The notes below the pieces were generated by a model, which worked only from the letters and a program-made list of their open reading frames with translations, did not search any database and was not told where the DNA came from. Below, piece after piece: positions 46,386-59,254 of a stretch of 64,000 nt of DNA. The position numbers and the translations under genes are program-made. Positions within the stretch are counted from its first letter, which is position 1. Each line of letters starts with the position of its first letter. The stretch comes from Pelobates cultripes (lineage: Eukaryota > Chordata > Amphibia > Anura > Pelobatidae): NCBI GenBank assembly GCA_933207985.1, contig OW240915.1, positions 274,834,325 through 274,898,324 on the forward strand. The letters are read 5' to 3'.

Positions 46386-47644
46386 CACAGAAAGCTAAAC
46401 TTCCAGCGAAAAGCCATAAAACCATGGCTAACAGTTAGATCAACTGAGTAAACCTTTCAATGCTGGTTAGTCGTCTTAGGCATAGAATATCCTATTCTAT
46501 TGCTATTTTTAATTAAAATAACATTCAACCAGATCATTAATCAATTCCTTTACCATCCAAAAGAGTCAAATCTACAGATTCTATAAGCCGAATTTTAATT
46601 TGCCTAAAAAGATATCTTATCTTATTTCAGAGCAAATCAACACAAATGGATAAAAACAGAGGTATGCTAACACGTGATAAGATACCAGTCATATATAATT
46701 ATCTGACTCTACCTGCAGAATGGAGTGTTATAACTACATATTATTTATTTAATTAAGATTTCTCAATTATGGGATCTGATCGTGATTTATCCATGCATGT
46801 ATCCTGCTATTAATAGATTTTAATTAATTTAGATTATTTAAATAAAACCAGCATAATTACCAGTTATGATGTAGATGCTCTCATCAGATGCTCTTAGGTA
46901 ATCCCAGGAATTGAAGTGTGGTTATGTGTGTGCAAAGAGATAGTGAAATTAAGTGTTCTGTGTCTCTCTCCTCAGTCTGTTTGTATGAGGGTCTGTCTGT
47001 CTCATGTGTCCTTCCGTGTGTCTCGTCCCGAATCTCAATTTCAATCTGAAAAACTTTCCTCTTCCCTTTGTCCTAACTTTTTAAAGGGAAAGATTCTTTC
47101 TACATCATCAGTTGGTAAAACCAATAGGATACTGAAGGTGTGGTCAACCTGCAGATCGCAATTTAGATGTTTTGTCCATTGAGGGCACTCTCGCCTCACT
47201 AAACTTTCCTATCCAGGAAAGAGTTAACTTTTCCTGATGACGATTTTAACTTAATTTTAACTTATCTGAATGGTGGATGTAAATTTTAACAATTGACACT
47301 ACAAGGTGATTTTTTAATCTTATCCAGACAGAGTGGCGGCAATATACCTTTTAAATCTAATTTCTGACACGTCTACCCTCAGTTTCACCTCAATTTTATC
47401 ATGAGACCTTGTAAAATTTGGAAGTAAAATTAATGACTGAGTCTTCTCTGCCTTTAGTATCTGGATTTTAATTTATTTCTATTCCATCAACATTTAAACA
47501 GAGTATTTTGTGAAGTTGTCTGTCCACTAACTTTTATTAAATAATATTATATGTCTTCATGAATATTTATCCATGAATGGTCTATATTATTAACACAATG
47601 CTGATTATATGTATTTAATATAATAGTAAATAAGTGTATAATGG

Positions 47645-47687
<43 letters not shown>

Positions 47688-47930
47688 AATGTATATAATG
47701 TATATACTTGTCTCTGGACTTAGTAATCCATCCCCCATCCTTGCTGGGAGACTTTATTGCTTTTTTTACATAAAGCATTCCTAAGCTCAGCCTGGTTTGG
47801 CTAGTTACAGAAAGCAAGGAAATTTTGTGTCTGTCTTTGTTAGCCTGAATCCAAAATAGAGTCCGCTCTGTTCTGAGTGACTCTGGCAATATACACTTTT
47901 AATTTCTATTTTAGCACAACATGTCTGCCG
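46386..47930. other. Foreign 1.5-kb segment replacing part of the PLE RT
   Basis: The PLE reading breaks off at 46386 and resumes near 47930. The gap holds no coding sequence. It contains a (TA)n run at 47651-47685 and, on the minus strand, TGTGCTAAAATAGAAATTAA near 47920 and a GCAATAAAGTCTCC signal near 47760, which recall an LTR. About 200 codons of RT are missing, so this is an insertion with a deletion or a replacement. No target duplication was found. Confidence 0.55.
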
Positions 47931-48900
47931 ATATAAATATTCTGACAGGGTAATGTTGCTATAAGGGTGCAATATGTGATCTTTTTTGTCCAATTTCTCT
48001 ATCTCGTTGCACGTCAATTCTACAAAAAGATCAAAATACTCAAATTCTGCCAGATATGGGGTGAAGGTGCTTTTCTTTTTCAATTCAGTAAAGGGAACTT
48101 GTAAGTTCATGGGGGTTTCATTACTAGATAGTACGTCTACTAATGTATCTAGTAAACCTATATCTGAAGGTTGTAAACCCAGATTATTTGCTCTTTTTTA
48201 ATCTTTTATGCGATAGAATTTATGTAATGCCAGTTTCCTTGCAAAGAGGTGGATGCCCTTCGTCCAGTTAAATTTATCAAAATCAGGAACTGGAACGAAG
48301 AACAGTCCACGTTTAAGTATCTGTGTTTCTGATTCGGAGAGGGTATGTGTTGAGAGGTTAATGATCTGGTTGGTTTCTAGTATCGTCTCCTTCTATAAGT
48401 GTAGGGGGTTCTGGATTGACTCTGTGTTTGGGGGACAATGTTGTCCTTCATATTCGGGTGTCCTAAAAAAGACACTTCCCATTTTAAGATACTTCTAGTA
48501 TTGCGTTCATTAGTGTATGTAGTACCTGTGTTGCTCGAATCCGACTCAGAACCACTGATTTCATACTCAGAGGTTGAGATGGGATCAGAAAAAAGTTTTC
48601 TGGTTCTCTTATTACGTCTGTATTCCCACTTTTAAAGTCACCACTATCTCTGATGTATTTTGAGTGTTTGCTTATTTTAATATTCTGTTGGAATTTATCC
48701 AAATTGTTCTTAAGCTTGTTTTCTAGTGGTTAAAAATTTGGTTAATTTTTGAATTTTTCAATCTTGCCAATCTGATCATCAACCTCTTTATTTACCCTCT
48801 CCAATTTTTTTGACTCATATTTACACAAGATCTCCATGAATCTCCAGTGGCTTCCTCCCATTCTTTAATTAATTCCTCTTCCTCTATATGGGTTGCGGGG
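47931..48900 (-). pseudogene. Penelope-like RT, N-terminal region
   Basis: Leftward from about 48360: THTLSESETQILKRGLFFVP then VPDFDKFNWTKGIHLFARKL, characteristic of the N-terminal part of Penelope-like polyproteins, followed after a stop and frameshift by FTELKKKSTFTPYLAEFEYF, ELTCNEIEKLDKKDH and NITLSEYLYRQ, ending near 47930. The region upstream to about 49170 reads with many stops and may be the more variable N-terminus. The start codon cannot be fixed. Confidence 0.75.
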
Positions 48901-49171
48901 ATATTCTGAACCCTTAAACCTCTCGGTATTAATTCTTTTTTAAGGTAATTCTCTAAGGATGCATTCTCCCACCCAGTTTTAATCTGTTGTTGGAATAGGT
49001 TAGTGAGACATTTAAATGATTAATTTATATCTTCACTAGAACCACTACTAATATCCTGTTCTGAGAATACTTTATTAGAATCAGTACACCATAGATCTCT
49101 TTTAGACTTATCAAATAAAAACTTGCCATTATACACCTGTTTGGTACCATGGTATTGAAACCGAATAATTA

Positions 49172-49406
49172 GAGGAAGTATATATAGAAGACAGTAGATC
49201 ACCGCTGGGTACCAATGACATATGTCTATGATTCAGTTGTGACCCACTATCCAAGGTACCAAAGAGAGACTCCAGAGATCCTAAAAGGGCCTAAACCCAG
49301 GAATAATATATAAAAAACAAAAGAATACACGATATGCTTATCACAGTGTCAAAGACAGATGTGACTCGCTGTGCTACATGGAAATATAAAGTAGTCTAAT
49401 GATAAT
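49172..49406. repeat. Terminal direct repeat of the Penelope-like element (5' copy)
   Basis: Same sequence as 42851-43088 with scattered substitutions and small indels; lies at the 5' end of the element in its sense orientation and directly abuts the second AGCTTAGAATT. Confidence 0.9.
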
Positions 49407-49419
49407 CGAGCTTAGAATT

Positions 49420-50040
49420 ATACTTTGGAAGAGAGTATAGAGCTCCTACCTTGTCTTAAAATATTTATTTTTATATAAAAAAAATAACAGAAACCACCTG
49501 AAAATTGTCCATCCATCTCTATCCTAATAATTAATATAATGAAAAAAAGATAGTTAATTTCAATGTTTTATTAAAAAATCCAAAATGTGTGATGATGAAA
49601 AAACAAACAAACAAACAAACATGTATTTTCCCTAGGTATTCATTGCCTAGGTATGAGAAGGTCCCCTTACTATACTACCTTATAGATGGTTTCATACATG
49701 CTCTCCACTGGGGTGGGATTCATCTCCCCACAGCTTTTCTTTCATCAGAAGATTTGTGGAATGGTGTAAAACGGTTTGTCATGTTTCACCATACTTTCCA
49801 AAGGCTGCTGGTGTCGTGTTACTTAAAAGCATAGTCTGACACATGTTTTTCCTATAATTTTATATTGGTTATTGGGAATATAAAATGGAATCTTGACAAC
49901 AAACACAATCAGTGATACCAAAAGCAACGTTTGCTTAGCCTACTGTAGAGACTGTAGAGGCAAAACAGATGTAAACTTCTAGAGTAAAAAGACATGAGCT
50001 TGAATTTCATGAATTTCCCTGGGAAGTCAGTCCAATTAAA
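49420..50040. repeat. Old dispersed repeat shared with 40540-40930
   Basis: Ordered shared words as given for 40161-41600. The right part also resembles 42340-42480 (CAGTGATACCAAAA, GTAAACTTCTARAGT, TTCCCTGGG). The Penelope-like element landed inside or beside this repeat. Confidence 0.55.
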
Positions 50041-53000
50041 TGAAAAGTCACACCATCAAATCAAATCTAATATACACTAAAATAATATTATCTACAGGAA
50101 ATCTTACAGGAGTTAAAATGAAAAAGCAGAGACTAGCAGTAAAGATGTAGTACGTTCTTGGGTCAGAAATTTTCTTTTTAACCCTAATACCTCGACACAC
50201 AATGATTATGTGCCTACTTTACCAGAGGAAAAATGCTAATAGGATACATATGCATATAAAAATATATAAAACACAAATTTTACAGACAGATCAGAAAACA
50301 GAAAGTGCAAATATGTAATTATCTATGCACTTGCAAGAGAAAAAAATGTAAATGTGCATTTTTTTCACTCCATGGTGGCATCTATAGAGGACTCCAAAAT
50401 TCCTTCAAAGGTTCTTGAATATAAAAAGATGACACAACATGGTATGAAGACACTACATACTGTGTATTTTTTATTACCTTGTCTGTAGAATTTGTGTTGC
50501 ATTTTGTTGAAGATTTAGAAAGAATATTTTTTTCTGCTACAAGACAAGGTGGAGCAGAAGGTGCGAATAACAGTTTATATATTATTAACAGTTATATATA
50601 TCACCCCAACACTTTGCTCTGTTTATTTCACATGAGGTAGGCTGTATTTCTTTATATAAAAATACATGCCTACTTAATCCACTAACAGGGAAACAAAGGT
50701 ATACTGTTACTCCTTGTCCAATGTCCTACTAGACAGTTAAGTTAAAATAGATAGCCACACTATACTAACTCCAACACGAAATCAAAGTGACTCAGCTACA
50801 ACACTAAAGTAGTGGAAAGATAGCTCCATACAACTCGTAAATTGAAATACCTTGGCATATGACTGGATGTCAGATGCCTACATTACCAGCAACTACCTAA
50901 AACGTATATACAGTGTATAAGAAGTGCGGCCCATAGTGGTGAACAGAAAAAAAAATCAAACAGAACACAGCCTGAAGTGGGTTTCCCTTCATCAGGTAAA
51001 ATAAACTGGAGGGTCCAGAGTGCAGTAGTTTTAAAGCTACTGTGTTAATTAGCCATATGATGGAGAGTCAATATGTATCTGACATGTATTATCCACGTAG
51101 GAAAATGGCAGAGCAGTAGAGTGAGCAGATTGATAATGAGATGCCTATTATATAATTAAGGGGAGTGGTAAAGCAATGGACTGCTCTTGTTCAGTGGTAA
51201 TGCAGTTTGCAGGCGGAACCAACAAATGCATACCACCCATCACACACAGTGACATGTTAGACAATGAGAAAAGGTAAACAGAGTTTCAATCGAGTAAAAG
51301 GAAAAAAAATACATCTTTACTCTGCTAAGTATAAAATAGACTGCATTCTTAAAATATATTGAAGAATATCAAAAAGATCTACAGACAGGGGAACAAGGTG
51401 TCCAAAAATAATTATTCTAACTGATGATGGGTGACACTTTTTCGGTCACTCTCCCCTAACTAGAAGGGTTCCCTCACCACTCTATTGCTATATTATCTTA
51501 AACATTGGATTTCTTTAAAACCCATAATGAAACACAAAAGATCAGATACTACTAGATTAGATGAAATAAATGAGTAGTCTTGTGGATATTGTCATCTTAA
51601 TTTATCTATCTCTCTCTCTCTCTGCCCCATCTGACACCTGGTCACCCTCATGTGGTTAGGAGATAAATGTGGCTGGGAAAGAGGGAGATATTCTGAATTG
51701 CAACAGGCTTTTAATATGGAGGTTTTTTTTTTTAATTCTTTCTTTTCATTGTGCAGGTGGGTACATGTCAGTTTCCAACGCCACAACAGCGTACTTACAT
51801 ATGTCTATACAAGCTTAGCAGTGGCAAGAGTACGTGCACATTTTTTGAAATATATAAGCAAGAACAATATAACAGGCTGAACAATAGTGGAATGCTACTG
51901 CAGTGTAGATTCGGGTGTGTGTGAGGTAAGTTGCATTGCGGTGTACTACTGCAGTGTTAGAAGTGCTGGGACAAGCTAGTCTTAGAAGTGCTGGGACAAG
52001 CTAGTCATGGAGGGTTTTTTTCAATGCAAAAAAGGTAAGACATGATTCCTGATCAATATAATTTTACCATAATGTTGTATATAAAACAGAATATTTGTAG
52101 CGGGCATTTACTAAATCAATCCATATATTTCTGGTTCAACCTTTCAGATTCATGATGGGTACATCATTTTTCATTGCAATCTGTTCCATTCTCCAAAGGC
52201 TCACAAAATGTTAGTCTTTTATTTTACTAAAACTGCAACCTAGCATAAAAATACAACCTACCTGAAACAGAGAGTTACAGTTTCCTAAAATAAAGATATG
52301 AAGATTATCACATCCTTCCATCACGAAGGAAGCAAAGTGCTAATTTAATTTACACAGGCAGCAAAACTTTCCATTCAATCAGTGGAACTTTGGATCTGGT
52401 TGTGTGTTCCTACACATAATTCTGGAGATGTGATGTCTTTTGTAAACTTGTTACTCCAGAAACCATCAAACATATTCAAACATTATTATAAATCTCTCTC
52501 CAGCACTACGCAAAGCGGCTGTATTAAAACATACATTAAAAAAAAAAAACATTCAAAAACACTAGGTAATTCTAACTTTGTTTTGGTCACACATGAATCT
52601 CTGAACAGTAGCTTTCTCATGCTAAAGCTGGAAATTTGCCAGCTGTATTGATGTGCATACAGTTTTATAACTGATGTTGTAGGATGAAAATGGATGATCT
52701 GATAAGGTTCTTTAATTGAGGGAATACATATATATTTTTTAATTAGATGTTTCCTATTTGCCTTTAGAATAATGGACACCATTATGAAAAATATATTTAA
52801 ATCGCTATAAACCTAGCACTGGGACAGACTCCTTACTGCAGTCAATTCAGCCTTCCTTGAAATATTTAATTTTAATAACTCTTGTCCAGTCAGATACTTC
52901 TTCAAGCAGTGAAGATGTGGTGCATGCCCATCAGCTGCTGTGATGCACCAATCCAGGATTTCTGTATAAGAAGCATTTGATGCACACAGCACCTGGCATA

Positions 53001-53047
53001 AACAATAGATTCAATAATTGAATATATTTGTTTCAGTTACACAGATA
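50041..53047. other. 3 kb without recognisable genes
   Basis: No coding similarity was found. On the minus strand near 51000-50975 is CTGATGAAGGG AAACC followed by CACTTCAGG, which looks like a Penelope-type hammerhead core that lost its stem II. A (TC)n run is at 51600-51622. A short direct duplication of about 28 bp (GTCTTAGAAGTGCTGGGACA) occurs around 51950-52010. Confidence 0.45.
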
Positions 53048-54069
53048 CTTAGCTGAAAAGAGACATGCGTCCATCCTTTCTCACATCTCTTTTTGCTGTT
53101 GATCCAAAAGAAGGCAAAAAAAACCCAGTTTGAAACGCTATCCAATTTTGCAACAAACTAAAAAAAATCCTTCTTGACCACAAAATGGCAGTCAGATCTC
53201 TCCTTGGATGAAAAAAAACTATTATCCCACAAATTAAAAATCACATCCATGAATATTATGTTTTCATCCAGTTGCTGTTTAAACATCTGTGCAGACTCTG
53301 ATAAAACTACCTCTTCAGGCAGAGAATTCCACATCCTCGTTGTTTTTATTGTAATAAACCTTTTCCTTTGCCTTATACTAAATCTCCTTTCGTCCAGTGT
53401 AAATGTGTGACCTTGTATCCTATGCATAGTCCTGTTTATGAATAGATTTCCAGACAATGGTTTGTGTTGGCCCTGGATATATTGGAATAATGCTGTAATA
53501 TCCCGTCTGAGGTGCCGTTGTCCATGAATATATTTGCACAGTGCTGTGATATCTCCTCACAGACACCATTTTTCTAAACTAAGCAGATTTAAATAACTAA
53601 AATGTTCCATTTCTTTTATTAATTTTGTGGCTTGCCTCTGCACTTTTTCTACTACCATAATATCTTGATAGAATATGTGCCCAAGATTGCACAACATATT
53701 AAAGGTGTGGTTTTACCAGTGATTTATGAAGAGGCAAAATTATATTGTCATCCCAGAACAGAACCGTGAGGGACATCCCTTACCATTTTTGTTCAGCTTA
53801 AAGATTTACCATTAATGACAACTCTCTGTTTTTAAGTCAATGTTCTATCCACAAACAAGAATGTTCATCTTCTAGACCAATGTGTTTTAGTTTGAACACT
53901 AACCTATTGTGTGGGATCATATCAAATAACATTTGCAAAATCCAAGTAGATCATATCCACTTCAACTCCCTAATCTATACTTCTACTTACTACTTCATAG
54001 TTTGACATGGCATTTGTTTCACAAAACCATGCTGATTTTTGCTAATAACAATGTTCTCTCCAGTGAATT

Positions 54070-54086
54070 CCTGAATATTATTCCTT
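54070..54086. repeat. 17-bp L1 target-site duplication (left)
   Basis: CCTGAATATTATTCCTT, identical to 61702-61718. The target cut on the plus strand lies at CCTT/AATA, compatible with the L1 endonuclease preference TTTT/AA. Confidence 0.95.
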
Positions 54087-55178
54087 TTTTTTCAATGTCT
54101 AATTTTTTATTGAGAAGATTTGTGCATAAAAGTACAGTAACAGTGGGGGTACAAAAAGGAAGGAGGGAGGGGTGGGAATGAGGGAATACAAATGGAGCAG
54201 ACTTCGTACACTTCTGTACATTACAGGTTCATTTACATGGTGGGTTTTACAAACTTATAGACAATGTTCCACGAGCATCATGAGTAGACTAGCCATACAA
54301 TTTTATAATACATGTGTGCATAATGTGTATAGAGGGAACATCATATCATCGTCGGGTATTACAGCAATGGCTCGATCATGGCAGACCAGAGTAGAGTAAA
54401 CCAACCCAACATACTTTAATACATATATATAACATCGTATTCACATAAAAGGGCTCGTGACATTATGGTGAAGTGAGATACAGGTGTTAGAGTTACCGTT
54501 AATTATTGCTGATGGCTCCTATTCGAATATGTGTAACCTTCTACTGGCTATATATGTGCGTCTATATGCTGAAATGATAGATCTGGTCAGGGGCCTCATA
54601 GAGGTCAGACCAATGCTTAGTTTACTGTGCCTGGTTCAGAATATGTTAAGATTGGCCTTGTGGTCGTATAGAAGGTAGAAGGGAGTTTCTGATAGGAGTC
54701 TACATGGACTCCATGCATTCCATATTTTAAATTTACTTGTTAGACTAGAATATTGCATAGTAGTGAGTTCTGGTGGATATCATATCGGAGGTTGCGTGAG
54801 GACAGTTGTGTTCAGTCGTGCACAAAGTCAAGTTTAGGGAAATATAACAGTGTTAATCCAACCATTGGACCTTGTCATCCGCTGCACACTTGCTAAATCG
54901 ATGGCTCAGTAAGTTAGTCGTTATTGAATGTTGGAGGAATTAACATGGAAGCGGTAGAGGAGAGATAACGACAAGGGGGAGGTGTCAGGGAAGGGGAAAG
55001 GAAGGAGAGAAGGAGGATAGGAGAGTAAAAAGAGATTAGGGAAAGGAAAGGAGGGAGAAGAGGGTGGAACGAGAAAAATAGATAGCCAGAGATAGATGAG
55101 AAACAAGAAACAAGAAACCCTCACATCCGAGTAATCGTAATTGTAGTAGGAGAGTACTGTACATCTTAGAGAAGGACG

Positions 55179-58100
55179 TTATCCCAAGTCAGTATGGTGT
55201 TTGTACGTGGTTTCCCATCCATGCCATTGTCTGTTGAATTTGGTCATATTCCCTTTTTTTGCCCATTCCTTTTCATAGCAATACTTAGTGTTTATTCTGT
55301 TAAGCAATTCTTTTGCTGAGGGGATAAAGTCACTTTTCCAGTGAGATGCAATACATAATTTGGCCGCAATCAAAGTGTTAATTACAGCTGCCGTCGAGGG
55401 GAGTTGGTTCAGGTTTGGTAGTAGATGAAGCAGGTAGAAATCAGGACATAGGGAGAGTTGTAACCCGGATATGGTGTGTATGACATTCTTTACGTAGTTC
55501 CAAAAAGTACCTAACTTTGGGCATTCCCAAAAAATATGTAATATTGTACCCCTTCCGCTATTGCACCTCCAGCATGTAGGTGCAACCGTTGGATATATTT
55601 TGCTCAACCTATTGGGTACTAAATACCATCTCATTAATACCTTGAAGTATGCTTCCCATAGAGTAACACATTTGGTGGATTTTTTGGTAGTTGTTATCGC
55701 AGATAGCCAGTCTTTGAGGTGAAATTCCGCACCTAAATCTTTTTCCCAGTTTAGCATGTAAGGTAATTTATCCTCCTTGGATGTGTTTAACAGGGCTAGG
55801 TAGCACAATGAAAGGAATTTCGGTGGAGTACGAGTTTTACTTATATTATAGCAGGAGTGACCTATTGAACTGAGTGTCGATGGGTCTTGATATTTTATAG
55901 TTGCAGTGTACAGTATATGCTTTACTCTCAAGTAGAGGAAGAGATCCCTGTGAGGTAGGTTATGAGAGACTTGTAAGTCAGGGAAGGTGCGGAGGCCGTT
56001 GGAGTTATACAAGGAGTAAACATGGGTTAAGCCTTGTTGAGGCCAATTCTGTATCGACAAGTCTGGTGATATCATAGACAGGACTCGTAATGGGGCCAAG
56101 TAGAGAAGTTCTTGATTGGAACAGAGGTTCGAGCTCCACATTTTCCAGGAGGTCAGAAGGAATTTTGTGCATGGCAATGATAGGTGGGTAGGGCAGTTTT
56201 TTGTGGCCCACATAGCGTCGGATAGTGAATGGAGTTGGCTGCATGCCTGTTCAAGTTTAAGCCAAGCTGGATTGGCTTTCCCTGACATTATGTCCAGGCT
56301 TTGTGCAAGCGTGGAGGCTTTGTAATAGTTAGTGATATTAGGAACGCTCAGGCCGCCTTGATGAATGGGGCGTCATAGAGAGTGAGCAGCGACTCTCGGA
56401 GGTTTTCTTTTCCAAATGTGCGCGTTGATTGTTGATTGGAATTTCGTAAGAATCGATTTGGGAAGATTGATAGGTAGTGTTCTGAAGAGATAGAGAATAT
56501 GAGGGAGCGCCATCATTTTAACCGAATTCACTCTACCTATCCAAGAGGTGTTCAATTTGTCCCAGGATTTCAATTGATTGGATATTTTCAATAGGACTGC
56601 CTCATGATTTTCTTTTATGGTGTGAGAGTGTGATAACGTAAGTTTGATACCTAAATATGTAACAGAAGTTTTGCGCCAATCAAAGGGGAATTGTGATTTC
56701 AGCTTGGCTATAACATGGGACTCAAGGTTCAGAGGAAGTATTTGTGTTTTACTGATGTTGTTTTTATAAAATGACAAGTTGCCATATGTGGCAAGAGTAT
56801 TCATGAGATGGGGTATGGCAGATCTCGGGTTCGTTAAGAAAAGAATAACATCGTCTGCAAATAAAGCAAGCTTCTGTACTCCTGCTGGTGTGGTAAAGCC
56901 TGGGAGTGAGGGATCTCGTTTAATTGTATGAATGAGAGGCTCTAAACTTAAAATAAATATGAGGGGGGATAAGGGGCACCCTTGTCTCGTACCATTTGAG
57001 ATATCAAAGCTTTTAGATAAGAAACCTGAATTGAGAACTCTCGCTGATGGTGCGGAATAAAGGGCCAGAATGCTCATGATAAAGGAGTCTGAGAATCCAT
57101 AGGCTTGTAGGGTAGTCTTCATATATGTCCAATTTAGGCGATCGAAGGCCTTTTCTGCGTCCAAGGCCATTAAGACCCCGGATATACGTTGTCGAGTTGC
57201 CCAATTGATGAGATCCATACAAAATCTGGTATTGTCTCCCACCTGCTTGCCAGGCACGAAGCCTGCTTGTTCTTCCGAGACCAAGGTAGACAGCAATGGT
57301 TTCAATCTTGTGGCTATAAGTTTTGCATAGAGTTTCACATCAGCGTTCAGCAACGAAATTGGTCTTAGATTACCACATGTTGTGGGTGGTTTATTCGGCT
57401 TGGGTAGGGTAATAATGTATGCTTCTAGCATAGTTCTGGGGAAACAGCCAGTTTCTTTTATTTTATTAAAAAGCTTGGTAATGTGCGGAGATAGGTATGG
57501 TTCTAGTTTAAGATAATAGTAATTCGGGAGTCCGTCTGGGCCAGGGGCTTTGTGCTTAGGGAGGGATTTGATAGCCGCAGCTACCTCGGATTCCGTAAAC
57601 GGGGCTGTGAGCAAGTTATTTTGTTGCTGTGAGATTTTTGGCAGTTGTATCCGTTCTAGAAAAGTTTGAATTTCTGTTTCGTCTGGAGTGTGCGTATTCT
57701 CGTTTGCGTTCAGGTTGTATAGATCCTCATAGAAAGATGCTAGTTCATTCACTATGTCGGTAGGGTTATATATTTTTATCTGTGCTTTTGAGAGAATATA
57801 TGGGATTTTCGTTTGAAGATATTTGGACTTCAGCTGACTTGCTAACAATTTACCGGCTTTATTACCCGTGCCATAAAAGTGTCGTTGAAGTCTTGCTGCA
57901 TTCGTGGTAAATTCTTTGATCTTAAGTTTTAGAATCTCTTCGCGTGTTTCTGTAATTTGCTTTGTCATGGCACGGGAAGGGGTTACTTTGTTGGCGTTTT
58001 CCAAGGTGGTGAGTTTCTGGAGCAATTTTTGCTGTAAGTTATGAGATTTCTTCTTGTTGATTGATCCTATTTTAATGAATTCACCCCTGATCACCGCTTT

Positions 58101-58982
58101 GTGAGCTAGCCATTGGGTTTCTATTGAGGTCTCGTTTGTAGTGTTGGTTTCGAAATAGTTTTGCAGTTCGCGAGCAGTCTTCTCTAAATTTGAAGGTGTG
58201 TCAAGAATGGATTCATTTAATCTCCATTTGCCTCGGCCTCTCGTAGGGTAAGGCACTGCAATTGTGATAATTATTGGGGCGTGATCTGACCAGGTTCTGG
58301 TCCCTATCATTTGGTCTAGAAGGTGAGGCAATGTAGATTTATCTATCAGACAGATATCTATCCGGGTATATGTTAAGTGGACCGGGGAGAAATAGGTGAA
58401 GTCCTTAGCAGCTGGGAATAGGTTTCTCCATGTATCGTAAAGATCGTACGAAAAAATGAGATTGGAAAATAATTTACTGTTATAGAGGGTTAGTTTGCTA
58501 GGCTTTTTATCGTTGATACGTTGAACATCTAATGCAGGGTCTAGTGTACAGTTACAGTCGCCGCAAATTATAACATGTCCTTGTTTTAATGAGGAGATTT
58601 TCTTTATGGCTTTATTGAGAAAGGAGAATTGAGCCTCATTTGGTGCATATAAGGATGCTATCGTCACTTGGATCCCGTTGAGGTCTCCCACTATGATTAA
58701 CAATCTTCCACTTGGGTCAGCATGTTGTGTGGTAAGGGTGAATACCCAGTCTGCATGTAGTAGAATGGCTACTCCTTTTGATTTGTTTTGTGCGTAAGCA
58801 TGGTAAGCTATGGGGTATCTGGAGGACCGTAGTTTAGGAGGGTTCTTCTTACAGAAATGAGTTTCTTGAAGGCATACTATAGCGACATTGGAGTCGTGCA
58901 TGTCTCTTAGAACTTGTCTTCGTTTGTACGGGCTGTTGAGGCCTTTGACATTGAGAGATAAGATTTTCATCGTGTTAGCCAT
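55179..58982 (-). pseudogene. L1 ORF2 (endonuclease-RT), one in-frame TGA
   Basis: A single frame of 1,267 codons runs from the ATG at 58982 to the stop at 55179, broken only by a TGA at 56375-56373 (codon 870). The APE-type endonuclease occupies about residues 1-235 (SLNVKGLNS, CLQETHF, SLYAPN, CGDCNC, WSDHAPI). The reverse transcriptase follows: HKAPGPDGLPNYY (about 475), LRPISLLNADVKLYAKL, QAGFVPGKQVGDNTR, LDAEKAFDRL (about 607), NGTRQGCPLSPL, LFADDVILFL (about 708), and YLGIKLT. The thumb ends at the TGA. The C-terminal part (MSGKANP... from 56288) contains CWRCNSGRGTILHIFWEC, the L1 zinc knuckle (about 1134). All catalytic residues are present. The TGA could arise by one transition from CGA or TGG. 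Length is normal for L1 ORF2. The start codon overlaps an upstream stop (TAATG). Confidence 0.95.
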
Positions 58983-59254
58983 TATATTGATTGTGTAGTA
59001 TTAGTGGTTGTGCTTAAGTGTCTTGTCCTTGTGGTATGAGGGGTAAGCTTAGCGTTTGCTTCCACACGAGTAGAGCTATTAGTATCAGGTATAGCATTGC
59101 TTACATTAAGACATACGGATGGGCTACTTATTGATGCGTTCGGATGTGAGGGTAATGAGTAAAGGGAGAGGAAGGGGAGAGAGAAAGAAGTAACAAGTAA
59201 TACGTAACTATATACAAAGGTTCCTTCTTTGGAGAGAAGGCGTAGTTTGGTCAT
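58982..59254 (-). other. 90-codon ORF overlapping the ORF2 start
   Basis: A small open frame (start MTKLRLLSKEG, with a hydrophobic stretch YVLLVTSFSLPFLSLYSL) ends with TAA at 58984-58982, sharing its last base with the ATG of ORF2 (TAATG). I do not recognise a family. It may be chance, or a device for termination-reinitiation at ORF2. Confidence 0.3.

Larger units (their letters stand above)
42850..49408 (-). mobile_element. Penelope-like element with terminal direct repeats
   Basis: The element is bounded by a perfect 11-bp target duplication AGCTTAGAATT (42839-42849 and 49409-49419). Both termini carry a direct repeat of about 235 bp (42851-43088 and 49172-49406), roughly 93-95% alike, as the pseudo-LTRs of Penelope-like elements do. 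The single coding region runs on the minus strand from about 48900 to 44960 with RT followed by a GIY-YIG endonuclease. A hammerhead-like motif is at 43890-43945. About 1.5 kb of unrelated sequence (46386-47930) has replaced part of the RT. Confidence 0.88.

Noticed and set aside
47605..47889. 94-codon minus-strand frame
   Set aside because: It is partly the translation of a (TA)n microsatellite and lies in the foreign segment inside the Penelope-like element.
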